Below, one piece after another: positions 44,710 through 56,900 of a stretch of DNA of 64,000 nt (positions within the stretch are counted from its first letter, which is position 1; each line of letters begins with the position of its first letter). The position numbers were made by a program, and so were the translations under genes. Source of the stretch: Trogon surrucura (taxonomy: Eukaryota > Chordata > Aves > Trogoniformes > Trogonidae); assembly GCA_020746105.1 (NCBI GenBank), contig CM036622.1:18639487-18703486 (forward strand). The letters are read 5' to 3'. The notes below the pieces were generated by a model. It was not told the origin of the DNA. It saw only the letters and a list, made by a program, of their open reading frames with translations, and searched no databases.

Positions 44710-46674
44710 TTATTGCATATCTTTTTTTCTGAATATCTTTTTCACTTGTCTGGTCTTTGTATTGCTGAACACCCAGGTAAGTGATTGGCAGGTGTCCCAA
44801 ATTTGTCAGAAGAGAGAATCTCGGAAGAATTCTGGCTGCTTCAAAGCAGTCATATTTAGAACTTGCTTCATGTGATTGATGGAGTTTGTTTAAATGAGCT
44901 GCTATGCGGTTCTTTAGGCAATATGGTCAGTCACTGATCACCAAAAGGAAACCACAAGCAAATATCAGGCAAAGACTGGACAACTCCTTTGTGCTCTAGC
45001 TTTACTAGGAAGACCATACCACATCCATGTGTCTTTGTCTGATATATCTATTTTAGTACTTTAAACAGAATGTAGTATCTGTGTATCTATTTCATAAACT
45101 TCGGTGTCTACTTCAGCTGTTATAATCTGTGCAACATATTACATAATGCTTATTTATAGATGGTTTTGGCAAATCTTTTTTTTAATCACAGGAAAACGTC
45201 CATGTTCTTCAGGAAATGTTACCTTGTCATTGTTGCTTAATCTATTCAAGAGTATCAATGTTTGGCTTTATCTGTTAAGTATAGCAGAATTAGCTTCACT
45301 TCTCAAAACAGAGTAACCTGACAGAGCAGTGAGCTGCAGCTGAATGCTACTGCCCAAATACCAATGGCCTGTACTGAAACAACTGAGACGGAATTGAGAC
45401 TGATCTTCTCTATTTCTCTTTGCTTGTACTCAGATTTGCAGTTCCCGTGATTGGTATAGTGGTCTCAGGACACTATTAATAGGTATGATGTCAGATAGTT
45501 ATGAACTGTTCAAGAAGTTTTTCTTCCAAAAAACATAAGCTGGCTGCTGTCCGTCCATCCTGGTGGCATCAGGATTTTCCTGGTTGTCTTCACTGGGAAA
45601 TAAGTTGAAAACATTTTGAGCAGCATAATTGAATGTAACATTCCAAAAGCTTTTAAATCCCTAGGACTGGAATTATATCCATGCTGTGGTGTGGATAGCA
45701 TAACGTAGTGAAATATTCATCATATCACTGGCTGGAATGCTGTGTGACCAAGGCAGGACCTCAGTCTTTGAGGTGGTTCATCTGGTAATTTTTGTGTATT
45801 TGCTAGCTGTTTCCAACAATATTTTGCATTTCTTTTTCTCTGTAGAAAGAGTGCACGTATATCCGTGTGTATGCATATGTACATTTCCAGTTTCACTTCA
45901 CAAAATACGCTTATTGCAAAGGTAGCCTCACAAGCCTGGATTAAGAAAGGGTATTAACAACTGGTGCTTTGAAGCTGGCTGCTTTCCTCTGTTATGGGTC
46001 AGTTGGGAAATTATAAGAACTGATTCATTGCAAACAGCTGTGTTTGTGAAAAAAAAAAAAGTAAAAAGGGCAAGCTATCTTGGCATATATCTGTTGTATA
46101 GCAGTAGAAGCAGAAGCACATGTTAATTGACAGATCTGTAAGTAAAAAATGCAGTACTTTAATTTTTGTTATATCTATGTTCCTAGTTTTAGGGTGCTAG
46201 TGTTTCCTACAGCATGGATACTTCAAAATTAGGAAGAAATAAATTAATACAGGGTGTGGAAACAGATGTTAATCCTATAAATGTAATCAATAATAGCTAT
46301 TTACTGTAATTGTTAGTCACAATTTGTTGAAAGAACCAAAAAACTTGCATTGATCGTTTTTCAGTCCATTGTTGAGAAAACAATTAATATTTCACAAAGA
46401 AAACTTTTCTTCCAGGACTTGCCAGGAATTTGAATTAAATAGGTATTAATTTAAAATAAAAAGGTGAGACAGGAAAGAAAACAAAGGCATGACCACAGCA
46501 TGAGATATGCCATCCATGGAGTTTATTATAGTTGTACTGGTACTGGGAGTAAGTAGCTATTTCAGCCTTACTCTGAACCTGGCTTGAATGAGTATTTTTA
46601 ACCAATTAATTTGGATAGAGAACAAAACAGAAATAGCTGTGTTCTTTAGGCTAACAGTGAAATTTGGGTTGTAA

Positions 46675-46745
46675 GTGAACTCTGACGATCACAGAGTCTA
46701 AAATCTTGGTCAAAAGAGGTCTAGGTTCAAGTCTTGTTCAGTCAA
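46675..46745 (+). repeat. Possible tRNA-derived SINE head
   Basis: AGAGGTCTAGGTTCAAGTCT, followed by TGTTCAG, resembles a B-box region (GGTTCAAGTCC type) of a tRNA-derived SINE. The preceding bases CACAGAGTCTAAAATCTTGG could be a decayed A box. There is no intact tRNA cloverleaf, so this is not a functional tRNA gene. The match is weak. Confidence 0.3.
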
Positions 46746-47775
46746 ATTTTAAATATTTAATTAAATTAGTTGAGAAAGAAAAAATAATGGAAATAATCTT
46801 ATCCAGTAATATTTGTTATTTCTTCTGAAAATGTCTAGTTTATTTGTTAAGAAAAGTGAAAATTTGTAAGCATTAGCTCCTCAGGAAAATAATTGCCCTT
46901 ATTTTCTTTCTGTTTTTATTTTAAAAGTTAAAAACAAAAACCTTAGTGAAAACCCCAATATTTTCTACAAAAACATGTTTGTATTTCACCTTCTTAAGGA
47001 CTACATTTCTTGTTTTCCAGTTAGTTTTCCTGCTATCCTGAGAATTGCTAAGTAAAAGCACTGCCAAAAAGACTCTTTTATTTCAAAAACAACAGTAAAC
47101 ATGGTCCTTTATATATCGTAAATAAGAAGCAAATAACTTCTTGCTTTGCTTTTGTTTGTAAAGAATGGTAAATTAAGTATAATGAAAGCGTGAATGCTTT
47201 TCAGTAGCAGGAATATGGGTTTTGTGCGTAGATGCACAATTCTGGTTTTCAGTAGACCTAAACAGAGCAGTCTGTGCTTGTGTTAATTTTTATTTTAGTG
47301 TTGAAAGTAATGTATTTACAGGAAAATCATCTTGACAGTTTGCTATTAATCACAGGAGGTGGATATGATTGGAGGGAAACAAACAGAAGCATTTTTAAAA
47401 GCTTGCAGTTCTTTGCTGCTTGCAGGTGTGGGAGTGGTAGAATTGTTCAATGCAGGCTTGCCAAAGGGAGCATGGCAAATAAAATAATCTCCTTCTTCCA
47501 TAACAAATAGTAGGCTAGCATGTATTTGCTAGTGCTAATTCATAGACAGAATTTGGAGCCTGACAGACCTCCAAAGCTAACTTCCAGTTCAGAACCCCTT
47601 CCTGGCACTCAGGGAGTCTCAAGATGGAATTCTTTTTTGATCATTCTCTAGGATGAGAGTAGTGGTGAAAGCATGCTCCATTCTCCACTAACTCAGTTCA
47701 TTCACAGAAAGTGAAAACCAGATTTTGTTCTGCTTGGTTTCAGAACATCCAAGGGCTATTTTAAATTTTTGCATT

Positions 47776-48003
47776 TGGGCGTGTGGTCTCTGCACAATGA
47801 CGTGTGCGTTGAACTTGTTACCATGTATTCGTGACACGTCCAGCTGCATCCTGTACTGTCGCAGCACAGGTCACTGGTGACTGCCAATTAAAACACGTCT
47901 CTTGTGTTTACATACTGCGCTGAAATGTGCTGGCATGAGATACTGAAGTTTCTTCAGTCCTGAACTGTAAACTGTAAGGAATTGGTATGCAGAAAAGCAC
48001 GCA
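47776..48003. promoter_or_regulatory. Local CpG and ACGT motif cluster, possible regulatory element
   Basis: About nine or ten CpG sites fall within some 230 bp, in surroundings where CpG is rare. They include TGACGTGTGCG, a CRE-like core, and CACGTC twice (GTGACACGTCC and AAACACGTCTC). No open frame or repeat family explains them. Retained CpG sites can mark a hypomethylated regulatory element, but no function is shown by sequence alone. Confidence 0.25.
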
Positions 48004-50819
48004 GAGTACACTTCTGAATGTTCAAGTATGTCAAGTTTTTCTCATAAGGTACATTGATGTAGCAGCTCCCTGTCACAGCTTTCCTAAAGCACCGATTCCT
48101 TTGTTGAGCTATCAAGTAGGCAAATATTTTCTACGTTAGTTTCTCCAGAGTCATCACTTTTCTTTGCTTATTCTTTCCTCTTTCCCATATTGTACAAACA
48201 TGCCTTGAACATACAAGCTTCCACTGCAGAAGGACTCCAGACAGTCTGCCACGGTTTCTTCTGGTTTTGAGGAAACTATTCTCCTCCGTTGACTTTTATG
48301 ACCTGGTATTTAAGGTTCCTGAATTTGCTTGTTATCTTTTTCTTGTCATTTGACATTTATAGAATATCCTTTTTTCCTAGGAAAAGTGCCTTGTCTTGGA
48401 TGTGCTCCCTTGGAAAATAAACTTATGCTTGTATTTGGCAAACTTGGAAATAGGATGGCTTTGTTCTGAAAACTTTTCACCCTCTGATATCGATAGAAAT
48501 TTCTTTATTCATTACCATTTGGCAGAAACTAAGGGTTATTCTTTCAGACATACTGTGATTTTTCTTAGAAACTTAAAAGCTGTTAGTTAAGCAGTTGCAA
48601 ATTTCTTCTGGAGTTTGGTTGGAGTTTTTTTTGGGTGATTGGGGAGACTAATCTCTTCTTGCTTTTTTTGTGAACATAGATGGCTGGAGTTATCTCTTGC
48701 ATTTCTCCACAGAAACCATACTTTTTCTTTTCCTCCCTCTGTTCATTCTAGCAGGTCACACAGAATTGTATCAGACAGTAAGTTCATGGTGGTGTTTTCC
48801 CAGCTCAGGACATTTTGGGCTTAAAATAATCCTTTTACCCATTAGCATAAGGAGAACTAATGTACTACCTAGTTTGTAGGGCACCAGCTTCCTCACAGAT
48901 TCTGTGGTGGGATGGTGGAGTCAGGAAACCTTCCTCCCTGTGAATCCATTGCTATCCAGATGTGTCCCCTGCTGGCAAGAACATTAACTGTAAATAGTAG
49001 GGAAAGGTAAGGAGGAAAGTAAAATAGGTACAGGATTTTTTAATGCATCAAGTACAGTTACATTTGCACCATTTCACTTCATATTGATAGCTTTTTTGTT
49101 GTCAATTTTAGTAAGTGTAAGATACACGGTGACAATTTTGACCCCTTTAAAATAAAATGGAGATTTGGATCTTCTATGTTTTTCATGACTTAGTCCTGCT
49201 GGATGGATTTGGAAACTTGTGTGTTTCAAAGAGGACACCAAATCCTCTTATTTCAATTTCTTTGGAAAAGGCACGATTAGATTGTTAACAATTAGCAAAG
49301 TAATTACGATTCCCACAATGTCACTTTATTTTAAACTCCTCCTATTCAAATTCTGTGTGAGTCAGATTTTTTTTTCTAATCCGTTGCTCCAAAAAGCACA
49401 TAGGAGAAAGGAGCGAAGGAAGCCAGCCAAGAAATGTTGTGCTTGAATATTATTATTTGAATCTAATTATTGTTGAAGGGGTGGCATAAAGTGCGTTTGC
49501 GTAACTGCGTGCTAGCTCTGCTTTAATGTGGTTACTAGGTATACCATGTGGATATTTAAGTTTTCTTTAAGGATGTAGGACATTGCTTTCTCGTTTAGAC
49601 ACATATATCTCAACATCCATGATATCTTCTCTGCAAAAATGTCTTTTTTTTTTCTATGGAGAAGGTCTCGTTCCCCTCCACTGAAGGTATAACTTGCTCA
49701 GAAACCACAAACACTCTATTCTGAAGCTAAAGTCCTTGTTGCAACATACAGATATATTCACCTACCTTCTTAACAGATACTACAGAAACAAGAATGGTGA
49801 CTATGGTTTGAGAAAACCTTGTCCATTTTAGTAACAGCTAAGAAAAACTGCTGTGAGAGGGCAAGAAATATTTTATAACATTAGGCAAGAAAGTATCTGT
49901 TCTGTGTAGTTCAAACAGTTATAGGTTTCTGAGAATAAACGGAAGAGGCATGTAGTTGTTTGCCAGCTGATAATTAATTTTGATAATTCAGTGCTCATTA
50001 AACATAAAAATATTTCATAAAAGTCTATGATGTTTTCCTTAAGTCATGTGGATCAACTGTTAAGTCCCACTTGTTAGCTTGTGTGTGTCAACAATATTCC
50101 CTCCAAGTTATTGGTTTATATAGTGAAAATTCACTTCTTTGCTTGCTCTTTCAGATTGCTCTGCCTCTAGTGATCTGAAAGATTTCTTTGATCAGTGTTT
50201 GCTCCTGATAATAATTAGCTCTTTCATTATCTTAGTGGTTGCATACATTGGTGTATTTTCTCTTTACTTAGAAAATCCTCCCCTTTCTGAACTGTTGCTT
50301 CTGCCTGTTAGCCAACCACTCTTTTTCAGAACAAGATTAATTAGCTGGCATCTAATTACTATTTTTCAAGACAGTGTGTAATAGTTTTCTTTGGTATCAT
50401 TATTTGATTGCTACCAAAGCCTGATGAAACATCTGAGCTTTAAGTAAATTGTTATTAATTTTTCTCAGCTCTTCAAAGTTGTCTTGGAAAGTAACAGTTA
50501 CTAGTGCACAACTGGACCAAAACTACCTTTGAACAGACTAAAAGGGAAAATAACCACACTGCTGTGTCTCATATTCTGCATGATGGAAACCACAGAGAGT
50601 CTGCAGCAGATAAGACTATGAAGGATATAACAGTAACTTTGCATGAAGTGGGAAGAGTAGCATATAGCTACAGATAAAAAGCTTCAGCTATAATTTAGTC
50701 CCACAGTGTTTCATGTGATCTACATATCTCTTCCTCTCTCAAAATCAGAAGATCAGGGGATTTGGCTTGTGAATACATGATAATATAAAAAGACAATCTA
50801 CATTCCCTGCATGCCTCAC

Positions 50820-50950
50820 ACGAGGTCAAGGCCAGGCTGGATGAGGTTTTGAGCAACCTCGTCTAGTTAAGGGTATCCTTGCCCATGGCAGGGAGGTTGG
50901 GTTAGGTGATCTCTAAGGTCCCCTCCAACATAAGACATTCTATGATTCTA
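50820..50950 (+). mobile_element. CR1 LINE 3' end, diverged subfamily
   Basis: CGAGGTCAAGGCCAGGCTGG, then ATGAGGTTTTGAGCAACCTC, GTCTAGTTAAGGGTATCCTT, GCCCATGGCAGGGAGGTTGG and the tail ATTCTATGATTCTA. It shares the GAGCAACCT subfamily marker with the copy at 35.4 kb. Only the 3' UTR remains. Confidence 0.9.
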
Positions 50951-53900
50951 AGTGGAGCCCTTCACATACGCCTGGGTCAGTGTATATATAGAAGTAAGCA
51001 AAAAGATTTGACTCCCTTTGAGGAAGGAGTGTTATAAAATCAAACATAAAATAACAAGGCAACAAAATACTTCCTCTAACACTTTCTGACATCAACATGA
51101 GACTTTAAAAATACTGAAGTACTTAGTCCAAGTCTTTAACTCTGAAATAAAGTATCTCTCTTGATCCATATCAAAAGCTTGAAATGTTATTTACCCATAT
51201 CCGTAATTTATTGGTTGAATGAGCAAAAATAAATTAAAATAAATAAAACTCCGAGGAAACACTCCATCTCTCTGTCTGTGTTTTGCTTTGTTTTGATTTT
51301 TGTTGGTTTTTTTTTATGTTGGCAAAATCTTAAACTTATAGAGAGGATAATTTTCATATGGTGCTGAACCTGTCCTGTGTAAAAGTTGATCAGTGAGAGC
51401 ACAGCTGCTTGGCTTAGAAACACGGGTAGAGAATAATGATCAATGTGGGATTGAAGTGGTACTTCATAGGTGTGTGCATGAGACAGTATTTGCAAGAGGT
51501 GTGTGATACCCTTTATGCTTCATCACATAAGTTGTTGAGCGTACTGTGTCTGTAAGGAAGCATGATTCTACTGTTTGGGTTTTTTATACCAGTCTACTAT
51601 GTGTCTTTTGGCCAGTCACATCTTTTCAGCGTGTTTCGGTTTCACTATCCATTAGCAATGTCCCTCTCACAGCTTATCTTTTGTTCCGATTGTAGAAGGG
51701 TTTGGGTTGACACTATCAAATCCCATGAGCAAAACTGGATAGACAGTATACAACACTGAGGGAATTAGAGGAGTGCTGGTACAGTGAGCAGAAGTTACAC
51801 TCAGACACCTGTAGCAAATACTTTTTGGTTAAAGTCACCAAAGGAGCTCCAAAACATGAAACTTCGCACATTGGCTCCATGGGAGACACCATCACGAGAG
51901 TTGAAGTAATGACATTCCTCTAAGGGAGTTCATACTCTATCAGTTAGAGTGATTTTGAAATATTAAGAATTAGTCTTTATGTGTCTTGAGGCAGAGATTT
52001 TGTCTTTCTTTATAGCTGAGCAGTGAATAAATTTTTTTTTTTTTTTTTTTTACAATTACTGTGAGTAGCACAAATGGTATTTGATATGTATTTGAATTAA
52101 AGAAGACTTGTGGAACTATAAGCACTATCTGCTTAATGTTGTTACTGTAATTGCTTCTCCCTTGACTGTGGAAAGTGTCTGTCTTTGACTGGGAGGCCCT
52201 AATCATTCATCATTCTTTTAAAACTATAGAATAAACTTCTAGGAGGCACTACTGGAGGAAGTACAGAACTAGAAAAGTAATGAAGAGTACTGGTAGTATT
52301 ACAGCTGGATAAGTAATGGTGAGAAAAGAAGTGTTTCTAATATTTTATTTGAAAGCCTTCTGGAGATCATTCTAGAAATACCATGTCTGCAGTTAGGGTC
52401 ATCACAAAAACCACAGGAGCGCTGCAATAGTACTATCATCCTGGTTTGTATGTTATGAATTTGCTCTTAAATGAGGTTGGCGGTGGACTGTAGAAATTAA
52501 AATTTCTACACAGAGCAGCAAGAACAGGGACGAGCATCAGTTGCCTCAGTGTTCCACCAACATTATTCAGCTCCATTTTAAGGTTTTCTGGTCCCACTCA
52601 TGTTCTCTGTGGAGAATGCTTCTAGTTGACAACATTCTCTGCCGGGTCTGATGTTAATACTGCTGTTGATGGTTAAAAGCAAGTGGGTTTAATACAGATC
52701 CCAGAGATTATGAAAGTAGGAATTTTCAAAAATAATATATTTGGGTGAACTTTTCATGCAAATTCAAAAACACATGTGTTTTTCCAATGCTTATCTGAGC
52801 AGTTCAGAACATTAGATCTGATAAATTTGGTAACATTTGGAGAATCTCCATTTATAGGAAGTGCTGTAGAAATACAAGTAGATAACACACGCTATAGTTG
52901 TTTCCAGCTCTGTTGTTCCTTGCTGTAATAAATAATCCTCTGAACACCTCAAAATATGGAAAAAATGATTTGCTGTATTGAAGACTTTAAAAACGGCCTT
53001 TCTGATGTGATGATGTGGTGTGCTGGTTTTTTTTGTTCCACTACATAAATAGAACCTGGACAGCATTGACCATGTACCGACAGCCACCTTTACTCGTATC
53101 TAAGATGTAGTCCAACTGCTACAGGAAAGTAAAATGCTGGGTTGTTTTTTTTTTTTTCAAATCTACAATGTCACTCAGGTCCTCAGGTTTGCTCTTCTCA
53201 TGAATGTGATCGTGTAAGAACAAACTTCTTGGTGATGTGTAAGGATGTAAATGTTTCTGTCTGTTATGGAAAAAGGGGCAGAACTTCATCTTATTGTGAA
53301 TGTCTTTGTTCATGCGTCCAAACCTCAGGAAAGAACTGAGGCCTGACTTTGCTTAACATGTTGAAAATATTTTAAAGAGGAAGTGAAACATAATTGCTCA
53401 CAGATGGCATGGGGCATCTGTGATAATTTGGACTGTAGTACCAGCTTCAGGGAAGAAATCCTCAGCTTGCTATAAATGCTAGGTTTCTGATAAGTCACAG
53501 GGAACTAAATGCTTTCCAGAATGAACAAAAAAAATAATTTAAAAAATTGCTTCTTGAAAGGCTAGAATGGAACTTGTATCCCATATATCCACATCACCCT
53601 TCTTGTGATTGTTGGCTTCTGTTGAACATCTCAATTAAGCCTTTGGAAACAATCTCAGGTAAAATCACATGTTAATGCAACTCTAAGTCCACTGTTGTAG
53701 CTCATTTTAGGGTGAAAGGGGAAAGCAGATATGGGGATTCTCCTCTGGGAAATAAGACTTCCTTGTTTTCTTCCTGAAGAGACATACAGCTATTTTTAAC
53801 CCAGGACCTCAAAGGGACTTATCTGCACAGCATAATGTGCATGTCTTGGAGTGATCAGATTTTGGAGGGCTAGTCTGAGTGACTCTTCAGCATGCTGCTT

Positions 53901-56900
53901 TGAATAATGGAGACAGTGATGATCCAGGGTCATGAAAGGATATGCACCAGTCCTACAACTCATTGGTACTTTTGCCTTGCTGCCTCTTCGGCCACCCCAC
54001 TCTATTCTGGGCTGTGGCATCCAAGTCTTGTGCCTTTCAGAACAACAGACACTGCACAAAATGTAGGCGATGCTGTTGGCCTGTTCAGTGGTAAGTGAGA
54101 GTCTTGACTTAAAATTGTTACAGAAATAGTGGTTTATAGCTGTTAGCACTTACTAATGCCAAAAAACGTTTTGTGAATTAGGTGGAACGAATAAGCCAAC
54201 AACTCCCAATTTTCAGAGTCGGCAAAACTGCTTTCACAACAAATGACTTCAGAGCTTATTAAAAGAAAAAACCGTGACAATTAAAGGGACAGGCAAGTAC
54301 ACCCAAGAGTGGGAAATAATGCCTCTGTCTAAGCAAAACAAAGTGATAGTGGGAGTAAGAAATGAATAAATAAACAAAATGCCATGAGAAGGGTCAGACT
54401 TCTCCTAAGAAACACCTACTATTCATGTGTCAGATCTCTCTTCTGCATATCTGATTTCATGAATAAAATGCCCTAAGTTAAACAGCAAATAACAAACAAA
54501 GCAAAGTTAAAATGTCAGAAGAATGCTGAGTTGAAGACATAAACATATCCCTCCAACTTTTAATGTGTTTTTCCTGTCTTCTTCAGCTCAATATACACCT
54601 GGCAAACTCAAAATACACATGCTGAGCTTTGAAAAAACACAGCTTAACCTATACTAAAGCTGTTTTATGGAACAGTGCAAAAGTACAATAGAAGAAGAAT
54701 AATTTGTTTCAGACATGCATATTTATAGTTTACTGTAACTTTTATTATCTGCACTTAATGTATAAAGTCATTAAGATTTAGGATGTCATCTGGGGATCTC
54801 TCGGGAATTTCACACATTCAGTTTTAAATCATCGTTTTCATTTTTTCAGTTCAGAATTCAGAGTATGTTCCAGCTTTTTAATAGCACTTACTATCACTGT
54901 CACTGACTCTTAATTTTTTAGGAGATTCAGAAAGTAATTTCTACCTTGGCAATATTGCTTCTTACTTTTTATACCTAACTGCTATGGGGGAAGAGGAATT
55001 ATCTGTGTTGTTAGTAGCACAGCTTGTCCAGGCCCTTTCTAGTTCGATGCACAGACCACTGCTGAAATTTCGGCTTTTGACAACCTTCTTATGCCAAAGT
55101 TTTGGATGCATTTCATGTAGAATGATACAGTGATTTATGTTCTGGGCATGTAAAGCACTGTCCAGGGCCTCCTTACTAATGAGTGCTAATTTGGTCAAGT
55201 CTATTTGCCCTGGAAGAAACTCCATTTAAAAAAGCCCACAGATGTGACATACAAGTTTGCAGTCAGTGAAACTGATAAATGAGCTATCTTTTTCACTTTT
55301 AAAAAGATCTGGCATTTGACCAGTGCAAAATTTTAGGCAACTGTCAATAGGGTGGTGTGCACATTTAAAAAACATCACCAAGAAGTGGAGACAGTGCCTG
55401 GTTCAGGGCAGCAAATGCACACCCTCAGCTTTCTAGACTAGGGGCTACAAAACAGGAAAGAGTTTTAACATAAAGTACAAACACTTTAATAAATCACAAC
55501 ACAGAGCTGCTTAGAGTGGTATTCCTCACTATCTCATACTGGCTTTCTAGTTATCTGGAACCTCCTCCTACTGTCACTGACAAGAAGGAATTTTTCCAGT
55601 GGCATTGATAGGAGACAGTTTGCTTCTTTTCTGGCATGGAAATAAGTCCAACAGTATCTTTTGGTTTATATAATGCTTTGTCCTGAAAGAGCCCTTGAGC
55701 ATTTCACAAACTATGAATTCAGTCGTGGCCTTGCTGTGGGCAAAGCCCAGCCCATTATGGTTTTTTCCTCCAACACAAGGCAGGCTGAGAGCTGCAAACT
55801 GGCATTTAAATTCATTCTTGCACCCAGTAAACACTGCCTGAGGAAGACTGGATGCTTCAAGAGATATTTAGGAACCAGAATGGTCAGTGGGAAGTTGCCT
55901 GTTTGGTCTAATAGCACAGTGTAAAGCACTGCTGTGTTAAACCCTAAGTCCCACCCTGTCCACCTATACAACTCTACAAAGGAAAAATACTCTCACCTTA
56001 GGAATTGCAGCTCCCAATACCTTCTTTTTAAGAGAGCTTGCTTGCAACCTGTCTGCTAAAAAAAGAGAGCGGGACATTGTTTTCATTCAAGTGTAGGAAG
56101 GCAACTCTTGCAGCAGGACAATCTCAGTGGCTAGAACACTGATCTAAGATGGAGGAAACAGCAGTCGATTCTTCTCTTCACCTGACTGATGCCGACACCC
56201 ACATCTTCTAAAAGTGAGCACTCCCTATGGCTGTTGGCCATACTGCCCTCCCTGTTCCACTTAATGGAAATTCGTTGCAGATTCACTGGCCCAGTGATGG
56301 GGAACATGATGCTTACTGTATTTTTTGGACACATCAGGAAAAAGAAAATATCTGGGTTTAAGTTACTGCTTTGGAGAGGGTTTTTGTTCTGCATAGAACA
56401 GCCATTGCATGAAGTACTTGTGCTGACTTTGGAGCAAGACCTGGAACTTGGAACTTTGTCTCATTTATTGTAGCCATGAACTAAAGAATCGGAATTCTCT
56501 ACTTTTCCTCTACAGGCAGCATCAAAATCAATGTTCTCTGCCCTTCCAGGAGGCCTGGCAGATGGGCCTGATGGAGGTCGTGGGTTTAAGGATTAAAGTT
56601 TTGATGTGGCTGATGTTTAGGCATGAAACATCTCCTTTGAATGTATATCTAAGCAACTGATCCAACTTCACCAAAGAAGTTTGATCTCACTTCAGAACTC
56701 AAATCTGTATCTTTCAAGTCTCTGACTAATACTGAAGCATGAGGTCACCCTTCCTCTACTGCTGTTCCTAATCATTGTTGAAATATGTTATCTCCCCAGT
56801 AGGATATGGAGCTTGTAACTGTTAAGGCAACACTCTTCAGAAGGCAGGATATTGCATCTGTTTGAAATGGCCTTTAGGAATGCAATCACCACAGGTAATT

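Larger units (their letters stand above)
44710..50819. other. Unique AT-rich non-coding DNA
   Basis: No gene is recognised here. A possible SINE relic (46675-46745) and a cluster of CpG and ACGT motifs (47776-48003) are listed separately. Other sequence is AT-rich with short open frames that lack motifs. Confidence 0.6.

Noticed and set aside
46675-46745. Functional tRNA gene suggested by GGTTCAAGTCT
   Set aside because: No paired acceptor, D or anticodon arms can be drawn, so at most it is a SINE or tRNA relic.
54962-55225. 87-codon minus-strand frame with protein-like composition
   Set aside because: There is no acceptor before the ATG (it follows a T-rich stretch without AG) and no known motif. 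Its length is ordinary for chance.
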